This document shows positions 58,550 to 64,000 of a stretch of 64,000 nt of DNA, piece by piece. Numbering within the stretch: position 1 is the stretch's first letter; each line of letters begins with the position of its first letter. The stretch comes from an uncultured Lachnospiraceae bacterium (GTDB lineage Bacteria > Bacillota > Clostridia > Lachnospirales > Lachnospiraceae): positions 1 to 64,000 of the forward strand of contig ONEJ01000011.1 in the NCBI GenBank assembly GCA_900316805.1, read 5' to 3'. A program made the position numbers and the translations under genes. The notes under the pieces were generated by a model. The model saw nothing but the letters and a program-made list of their open reading frames with translations. It was not told where the DNA came from and ran no database searches.

Positions 58550-59194
58550 ATGAGTCATAAAAAAGGATTTTATGAAAAATATGTAAAGCGTCCACAGGAT
58601 TTTTTGTGCTCTTCTCTGGCACTTCTGGTATTGAGTCCGGTCATTGGGGTAACAGCAGTTCTTGTCCGCAGGAAACTTGGTTCTCCGGTGATTTTTACCC
58701 AGGAGCGTCCGGGAAAGGATGGAAAGATATTTAAGCTATACAAATTCCGGACCATGACGGATGCGAAGGATCAAACAGGCAGACTGCTTTCCGATGAAGA
58801 ACGGTTAACGGCCTTTGGGAAAAAGCTTCGTGCCACTTCCCTTGACGAGCTGCCGGAACTGGTGAACATATGGAAGGGAGATATGTCCATTGTTGGGCCA
58901 CGACCTTTGCTGGTAAGATATCTTCCCAGATACAATGAGCATCAGGCTAGGCGTCATGAAGTTCGTCCGGGATTTACCGGGCTGGCACAGGTGCATGGAC
59001 GTAACGCTATTTCCTGGGAGGAGAAATTTGACTGGGATGTGAGGTATGTGGATCATGTGACGTTTCTTGGAGACTGGAAGATTATTTTCCAGACGGTTGG
59101 CACGGTACTGCGTCATGACGGGATCAGCTCCGGGACAAGTGCGACGATGGAAGAATTTATGGGATCAGATACTGGGAAAGAAAGTAATGAATAA
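58550..59194 (+). CDS. Undecaprenyl-phosphate sugar phosphotransferase, PglC-like
   Basis: 214 aa small monotopic phosphoglycosyl transferase: re-entrant hydrophobic helix (about 15-38; LCSSLALLVLSPVIG), GSPVIFTQERPGKDG, FKLYKFRTM, LRATSLDELPELVN with the D-E catalytic pair, MSIVGPRPLL, and VRPGFTGLAQVHGR. Transfers a sugar phosphate, probably di-N-acetylbacillosamine-1-P, to undecaprenyl phosphate at the inner face. Overlaps the next gene by 8 bases. Confidence 0.93.
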   Translation: MSHKKGFYEKYVKRPQDFLCSSLALLVLSPVIGVTAVLVRRKLGSPVIFTQERPGKDGKIFKLYKFRTMTDAKDQTGRLLSDEERLTAFGKKLRATSLDELPELVNIWKGDMSIVGPRPLLVRYLPRYNEHQARRHEVRPGFTGLAQVHGRNAISWEEKFDWDVRYVDHVTFLGDWKIIFQTVGTVLRHDGISSGTSATMEEFMGSDTGKESNE

Positions 59195-59840
59195 TATGAA
59201 AAATTTGTATATTATCGGAGCCGGTGGATTTGGCAGAGAGGTTGCATGGCTGGTAAAGAGAATGAATGAGCAATTACCTACATGGAATCTGTTGGGCTTT
59301 CTGGATGATGATAAAAGTAAACATGGCGTGATGGAGGACGGATATCCCGTTGCAGGAGGGATTGATCTTCTTAGTGAGGCGGAGGAGAATACCTATGTGG
59401 TATGTGCCGTAGGATCGGCAAAGGTACGTAAAATGCTGATCAAAAGGATCAATCAGTATCCGAATATCCGCTATGCAACCCTGATCGATCCGGATGCGAT
59501 TCTCTCAGAAAGGGTTACCATTGGAGAGGGATCGATTATTTGTGCCGGCACGATCATTACGGTAGATATCACCATTGGAAAGCATGCAATTCTTAATCTG
59601 GATTGTACCGTGGGGCATGATGCGGAACTTGGAGATTTTGTGACAATGTACCCCAGTGTAAATGTGTCAGGTATGGTTCAGGTCGGAACGTGTACGGAAC
59701 TGGGGACAGGAGCACATTTGATCCAGCAGATCAAGGTCGGGAAAAACAGTGTGATTGGAGCCGGTTCGGTGGTAATCCGGGATATCCCGGATTCGTGTAC
59801 GGCGGTGGGGAATCCGGCGAAGGTGATAAAGTTTCACTAA
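59187..59840 (+). CDS. Sugar N-acetyltransferase, PglD-like
   Basis: 217 aa from ATG 59187 (MNNMKNLYIIGAGGFGRE), overlapping pglC. N-terminal sugar-nucleotide domain with GAGGFGREV; C-terminal left-handed beta-helix of hexapeptide repeats (ILSERVTIGEGSIICAG, VGHDAELGDFVTMYP, the latter with the catalytic His, and IGAGSVVIRDIPD). Acetylates the C4 amine of the UDP-amino sugar using acetyl-CoA, giving UDP-diNAc-bacillosamine. With the three preceding genes it completes the PglF-E-C-D set. An alternative ATG lies at 59196. Confidence 0.92.
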   Translation: MNNMKNLYIIGAGGFGREVAWLVKRMNEQLPTWNLLGFLDDDKSKHGVMEDGYPVAGGIDLLSEAEENTYVVCAVGSAKVRKMLIKRINQYPNIRYATLIDPDAILSERVTIGEGSIICAGTIITVDITIGKHAILNLDCTVGHDAELGDFVTMYPSVNVSGMVQVGTCTELGTGAHLIQQIKVGKNSVIGAGSVVIRDIPDSCTAVGNPAKVIKFH

Positions 59841-59872
59841 TAGTGGATTGTCTTAGATAAAGAGGAAGTCAG

Positions 59873-61036
59873 ATGTTTAAGAAATTTGAGAGAGTATTAC
59901 GTGAAACTACTGGTAAGAGGAAATCCAGGATTCTTATTCTGGCGAATAATGATATTGGGCTATATAAGTTTAGAAAGGAACTAATTCAAGAAATGATTTC
60001 TCCTGGGAGTGTGGTAGATGGGAGAAATGGAGAAGGATTAGAAGTATATATTGCGCTTCCAAATGGCGAATGTATTCAGCAATTGGAGAGCATGGGGTGT
60101 CATTTTGTGGAAGTTCCAATTGACCGAAGGGGAATAAATCCTCTTAAAGATTTTTATGCGATAGAGCAATATATAAAATTAATAAGATTTCTAAAACCTG
60201 ACAAAGTTATTACATATACAATCAAGCCAAATATATACGGAGGAATAGTGTCTCAATGGTGTAAAGTTCCTTATTATGTTAATATTACAGGATTAGGAAC
60301 GGCCTTTCAGAAAAAAGGAGTGTTACAATGGCTTGTGACAAAGATGTACTGCGTTGCTTTGGCGAAGGCTGAAATCGTGTTTTTTGAAAACAAAGAAAAT
60401 CAAAAGGTGTTTGAGAACAAGAAGATTGTGACACAGGAACAGAGCGTGGTACTGAATGGGGCGGGGGTAAATTTGGATGAATATTCATATACGGAATATC
60501 CGAAGGAGATGAAGCCAATACGTTTTCTTTTTGTTGGCAGAGTGATGAAAGAAAAAGGGGTAGATGAGTTATTTGAAGCAATGGAACAACTAGTGAATCA
60601 CTCCTATTCCGTTCATTTGGATGTTGTAGGGCCATGTGAGGAGGATTATGTTCCCATTATGAAAAAAAAGGAACAGAAAGGATGGCTTTCATATCATGGA
60701 TATCAGAAGGATGTAAAGCCTTTTATCGCACAAAGCCATTGTTTTGTATTACCATCATGGCATGAGGGGATGGCTAATACCAATCTGGAGTGTGCTGCTA
60801 TGGGGAGACCGGTGATTACGAGCGATATTCCAGGATGCAGAGAGGCTGTAGCGGATGGAAAGAGTGGATATTTGATTCAAAGCAGGAGTGTAGAGGAATT
60901 GTATAAGGGAATGAAGAAATTTGTGGAATTGCCTTATGAAAGATGCAGAGAAATGGGACTTGCTGCAAGGCAGCATATGGAAGATAACTTTGATAAGAAA
61001 AGAGTAGTAGAGAGTACTGTTAAATGTTTGTTTTGA
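59873..61036 (+). CDS. Glycosyltransferase family 4 (PglA-like)
   Basis: 387 aa GT-B fold enzyme. N-terminal acceptor domain (VYIALPNGECIQQLESMG, YTIKPNIYGGIVSQW, NITGLGTAF) and C-terminal nucleotide-sugar domain (FLFVGRVMKEKGVDEL, ENR-like SWHEGMANTNLECAAMGRPVIT in part with E...E, GCREAVADG). Resembles PglA/PglJ enzymes that extend undecaprenyl-linked bacillosamine. AT content rises from this gene onward. Confidence 0.9.
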   Translation: MFKKFERVLRETTGKRKSRILILANNDIGLYKFRKELIQEMISPGSVVDGRNGEGLEVYIALPNGECIQQLESMGCHFVEVPIDRRGINPLKDFYAIEQYIKLIRFLKPDKVITYTIKPNIYGGIVSQWCKVPYYVNITGLGTAFQKKGVLQWLVTKMYCVALAKAEIVFFENKENQKVFENKKIVTQEQSVVLNGAGVNLDEYSYTEYPKEMKPIRFLFVGRVMKEKGVDELFEAMEQLVNHSYSVHLDVVGPCEEDYVPIMKKKEQKGWLSYHGYQKDVKPFIAQSHCFVLPSWHEGMANTNLECAAMGRPVITSDIPGCREAVADGKSGYLIQSRSVEELYKGMKKFVELPYERCREMGLAARQHMEDNFDKKRVVESTVKCLF

Positions 61037-61055
61037 CGTAGATCGGGTAACAAAG

Positions 61056-61862
61056 ATGAAAGAGCCTTTAGTAAGTGTTATTATGGGAGTGTATAATGGG
61101 CAAGACACTCTTGAGGATGCAGTTAATTCAATAATATCCCAATCATATCAAAACTGGGAGTTTATTATTTGTGATGATTGTTCTTCTGATAGGACGTGGA
61201 GCATTCTTGAAAAGTATAGAAAAATCGATTCAAGAATTACTATTTTGCACAATGATAAAAATGTGCGATTGGCAGCTTCGCTGAATAAATGCTTAGAAAT
61301 ATCTAAAGGTAAATATATTGCAAGAATGGATGCAGATGATATTAGCTTATCTCAAAGATTAGAGAAACAGGTATCATTTTTGGAAAAGCATCCTGAATAT
61401 GATGTCGTGGGATGTAATCGTATCATCTTCGATGAAAACGGAGAGCATGGGATACGGACAAGTATAGAATATCCAGATAAAAAGATGTTACTGAAAGATA
61501 CGCCTTTTGCACATCCAACAATCATGATGAAAAAAAGTGTATATGACCTTTTGAATGGTTATTCTGAAACTCGTGAGACGATGAGAGCAGAGGATTTGGA
61601 ACTATGGTTTCGATTTTACGAAAATGGTTATACCGGTTATAATTTGCAGGAAGTGCTCTACAAATATCGAGAAGGGAAAAAAGACTTAAAGAAAAGAAAC
61701 TTACAGGCGGGAATTCAGACCGCAAAAGTGTTTTGGTATGGATATAAAAAATTGCATTTTCCATTGTATCAACGAATATGGGCTGCAAAACCGATTATTG
61801 CAGCTATGGTACCTGATTGGATCATGGAGAAATATTATGAAAGTAATTTGACGGGAGAATAA
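61056..61862 (+). CDS. Glycosyltransferase family 2
   Basis: 268 aa GT-A enzyme: PLVSVIMGVYNGQDTLEDAV start, CDDCSSDRTW, NVRLAASLNKC, DxD-type metal site MDADDIS near residue 92, and the acceptor region LKDTPFAHPTIMMKK and RAEDLELWFRF. No transmembrane helix is obvious. Adds one sugar to a lipid-linked glycan; donor unknown. AT-rich compared with the first half of the window. Confidence 0.9.
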   Translation: MKEPLVSVIMGVYNGQDTLEDAVNSIISQSYQNWEFIICDDCSSDRTWSILEKYRKIDSRITILHNDKNVRLAASLNKCLEISKGKYIARMDADDISLSQRLEKQVSFLEKHPEYDVVGCNRIIFDENGEHGIRTSIEYPDKKMLLKDTPFAHPTIMMKKSVYDLLNGYSETRETMRAEDLELWFRFYENGYTGYNLQEVLYKYREGKKDLKKRNLQAGIQTAKVFWYGYKKLHFPLYQRIWAAKPIIAAMVPDWIMEKYYESNLTGE

Positions 61863-61866
61863 TAAT

Positions 61867-62883
61867 ATGGTTTCGGTAATTATTCCGGTATATAATGAAA
61901 CTGAATACTTAGCAGAATGTGTAAATTCTGTTAAAAACCAGACATTTTCAGATATAGAGATAATCCTGGTAGACGATGGATCCACAAATAATGCGGGATC
62001 TATGTGTGACCAGCTTGCCGCAAGAGATCAAAGAGTAAAGGTGATTCATCAGAACAATCAAGGCTTATCTGCGGCAAGAGTTAATGGATATGAAGCATCT
62101 ACGGGAGAATGGGTCATGTTTATGGATGATGATGATAAGATATCTCATGATATGATCCGGGTATTATTATCGTATGCAGATGACCAAATTGATATCATTG
62201 CGGGATGGAAAAATGAAGATGAGGGCATGATCAAACAGGAATTTAGGGAGAATCCGGGGAAAATAGTTCTGATGGGGCCAGATTGCTGTGATCGACTTGC
62301 TGATCCGGAAATTGATTGGACTCCATTATGGGGAAAATTATATCGGAGAGATTTTTTGGAGAATTTGGATTTGAGAATGTTCCAGACAAATTATCCAACC
62401 ATATTTTTTGAGGATATGATGATGAATCCTATATTAGCATTTCATGCCAGAAAGGTATGTATTGTACAGGATTATTTTTATTATTACCGGGTATTAGATA
62501 GTTCATTATGCCATGCACGCTTGTTGGGACCATATTATTACGAACAAATAGGTGGTGGAGATGAGATTTGTGAATTTCTGGCGAAAAATAATTTAAACAA
62601 TTACTTTTCGTATAAAGTGGCTCTTTACGTTAAAGATTTACTTAGAGTGTATTGTTTGATGGATTACGATAAGAAGACAGATGGAAGAAAAAAAGCGCTG
62701 TATAAAGCACAGGTGTTAATCATGTATCACAAATGGAAAAAAGTGTATTGGAAATATGGAACAGATGGCTATGGGATGAAAATTATAGTTAGAATGTTTC
62801 CGTATTGTAAAGGTGTTTGGAAAAAGATGGCTAATAAATTTTATTTTTCCAAGAATAATAAGAATATTATGCAAAATAAGTAA
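61867..62883 (+). CDS. Glycosyltransferase family 2
   Basis: 338 aa GT-A enzyme: VSVIIPVYNETEYLAECVNS, LVDDGSTNNAGSMCD, NQGLSAARVNGYEAS, DxD site MDDDDKIS near residue 88, and TPLWGKLYRRDFLE and FFEDMMMNPILA in the acceptor part. The C-terminus is basic and lysine-rich, suggesting membrane association. It starts five bases after the preceding gene, with ggga as ribosome site. Sugar specificity unknown. Confidence 0.9.
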   Translation: MVSVIIPVYNETEYLAECVNSVKNQTFSDIEIILVDDGSTNNAGSMCDQLAARDQRVKVIHQNNQGLSAARVNGYEASTGEWVMFMDDDDKISHDMIRVLLSYADDQIDIIAGWKNEDEGMIKQEFRENPGKIVLMGPDCCDRLADPEIDWTPLWGKLYRRDFLENLDLRMFQTNYPTIFFEDMMMNPILAFHARKVCIVQDYFYYYRVLDSSLCHARLLGPYYYEQIGGGDEICEFLAKNNLNNYFSYKVALYVKDLLRVYCLMDYDKKTDGRKKALYKAQVLIMYHKWKKVYWKYGTDGYGMKIIVRMFPYCKGVWKKMANKFYFSKNNKNIMQNK

Positions 62884-62923
62884 CGAAAAAAGGGTAGTTG
62901 GTTATTTGAGGAGATTGTATTTA

Positions 62924-64000
62924 ATGAAAAAAATTGGGATTTTTACCTATCACAATGTGAAAAATGCATATGCTTGTTTGTTTTATCTGCAAAAAGCACT
63001 ACAAGGGAGCGCAGAGGTAGATATTTGGGGATTAACATCACAACAAGAAATTTCAAGTGATCATTATTATTCATTTTTAGACACTTGGTATGGTAAAATA
63101 CCAAAAGTAAGAGCGGTGCTTTCGAAAATCTATTTTTTAATGAAAGCAAAAAGATATGATATTATTATAGTAAACGACTTAGAATTTTTTGTTGAGGGGA
63201 TAATTGTTAAGCATATATACAAAAACAAAGTGCTGATTCATTATAATACAGAGTTATATAATGAAAAAGATTATCCCACGTATAGGTATCTTTTAAAATT
63301 TTATGAAAATCATGCAGATGAGCCAGATATGATTATAGATTGTCTAAGGGAACGGGCCAGATATCGGAGTAAGAAATATGGAATTAAACAGCCAATATAT
63401 ATTATACATAATACGATTTCGGATAATGTAGAAGATGTAAATGCAAACGTAGATATAGATAAATATTTGAATTTTGGTAATAAGCTTCCTATTGCAATTT
63501 ATGCAGGGGGCATAAATGATGATCGTGGATTGCAATTTATACTAAAAGATATTCTACAATTAAGAGAAAAAGTGAATTTTGTCTTTTTTTTGTATGGAGA
63601 CGATACACTGATAGACAAGCTAAAAAACCAGTTTGTAAATGTTGGAAATTGTAGAGTTTATGGGGCAGTAGAAAGAAAACTATTACTCAATATAATGAGA
63701 TGTTGTAGTATTGGAATTCAATATTATGATCCTACCATGGGGGTTAATCAATATTATGCGGCACCATCGAAGTTTTATGAGTATGTTGCAATGGGATTGA
63801 ATGTAGTTAGCTCAAATAACGAGGGAATAAATCATGTTATTGAGGAGAATAAATTGGGAATATGTATTCAGGACCAAGAGTCATTTGCGGACGCAGTACA
63901 GCGCTTGTTGAAGCAAGGATTGAAGTCAAGAGAATACATTTATCAAATTTTTGTAAGTAAATTATTTTATGAGGTAGATTCACAAGAGGCGATAAGAAAG
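62924..64000 (+). CDS. Glycosyltransferase, GT4-like, cut by window end
   Basis: 359 codons from ATG 62924 (MKKIGIFTYHNVKNAYACLF) without a stop before the edge, so the 3' end is missing. GT-B character: N-terminal domain with DIIIVNDLEFFVEG, linker NKLPIAIYAGGINDDRGLQF, then GAVERKLLLNIMRCCSIGIQ and SKFYEYVAMGLNVVSSNNEG, the usual donor-site section of GT4 enzymes. It appears to use a poor AT-rich codon set like its neighbours. Continues the glycan operon. Confidence 0.85.
   Translation, partial: MKKIGIFTYHNVKNAYACLFYLQKALQGSAEVDIWGLTSQQEISSDHYYSFLDTWYGKIPKVRAVLSKIYFLMKAKRYDIIIVNDLEFFVEGIIVKHIYKNKVLIHYNTELYNEKDYPTYRYLLKFYENHADEPDMIIDCLRERARYRSKKYGIKQPIYIIHNTISDNVEDVNANVDIDKYLNFGNKLPIAIYAGGINDDRGLQFILKDILQLREKVNFVFFLYGDDTLIDKLKNQFVNVGNCRVYGAVERKLLLNIMRCCSIGIQYYDPTMGVNQYYAAPSKFYEYVAMGLNVVSSNNEGINHVIEENKLGICIQDQESFADAVQRLLKQGLKSREYIYQIFVSKLFYEVDSQEAIRK

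Overview
The window looks like a chromosomal segment of an anaerobic, low-to-mid GC Gram-positive Clostridia member, most likely a Lachnospiraceae. The signs are a one-piece pyruvate:ferredoxin oxidoreductase, a class III fructose-1,6-bisphosphatase, a CBS-domain manganese pyrophosphatase, DUF4364, meso-DAP peptidoglycan genes (dapF, murE with a DNPR motif), a tmRNA tag ending NLAYAA, and Gram-positive Shine-Dalgarno and promoter sequences. No taxonomic search was possible.

Layout. 1-1300: 3' part of tmRNA (ssrA), a lone holin-type gene, then a protein-free stretch with a consensus promoter, three copies of a ~27-nt element, an internal long-range helix and a strong terminator, which I read as an unrecognised structured ncRNA of about 440 nt. 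1.4-7 kb: fbp, a small membrane/coiled-coil protein, an OmpR/HisKA two-component pair and a lipoprotein. 7-12.6 kb: cheV, a large acidic membrane protein, hisH-hisF-ung and a FliD-like small protein. 12.8-24.8 kb: an ABC-F ATPase with eroded motifs (minus strand), a PAS/GGDEF/GGDEF*/EAL c-di-GMP enzyme, PFOR, a tail-anchored coiled-coil protein with a 27-nt tandem repeat, and the CBS-pyrophosphatase. 24.8-35.4 kb: housekeeping genes (dapF, murE, flavin reductase, DUF4364, radical SAM protein, malic enzyme, rho, rpmE, DUF1385, prmC, prfA). 35.4-39.8 kb: a bacteriohemerythrin pseudogene (in-frame TAG plus a missing helix), a GH25-FN3 secreted muramidase, a stretch of possible gene relics, and a chemoreceptor with no extracellular sensor plus its overlapping partner. 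39.9-45.3 kb: divergent arginine genes argG and argC-GNAT-argB-argD, with ARG-box palindromes between them and a GNAT gene in the place where argJ often lies. 45.4-53.5 kb: a lipoprotein-type ComEA, a two-component pair with a double-GerMN lipoprotein (reminiscent of actinobacterial MtrAB-LpqB), ComEC, an SCP2 protein with an H1-like tail, and holA. 53.5-64 kb: a surface-glycan operon with a Wzy/O-antigen-ligase-like protein, PglF/PglE/PglC/PglD-like enzymes (UDP-diNAc-bacillosamine synthesis and transfer to undecaprenyl phosphate) and four glycosyltransferases, the last cut by the window edge. Base composition becomes AT-rich from about 59.9 kb, as is usual for exchanged polysaccharide genes.

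How the genes connect. Several signalling modules act on the envelope and motility (CheV, chemoreceptor, c-di-GMP enzyme, two histidine kinases). Arginine synthesis appears to be controlled by ArgR-type operators. ComEA and ComEC indicate DNA-uptake potential. The glycan operon would build a bacillosamine-initiated surface polymer. The most interesting items are the candidate ncRNA beside ssrA, the TCS-GerMN module inside the competence region, the GNAT in the arg operon, the SCP2/H1-like protein and the doubly damaged hemerythrin gene.
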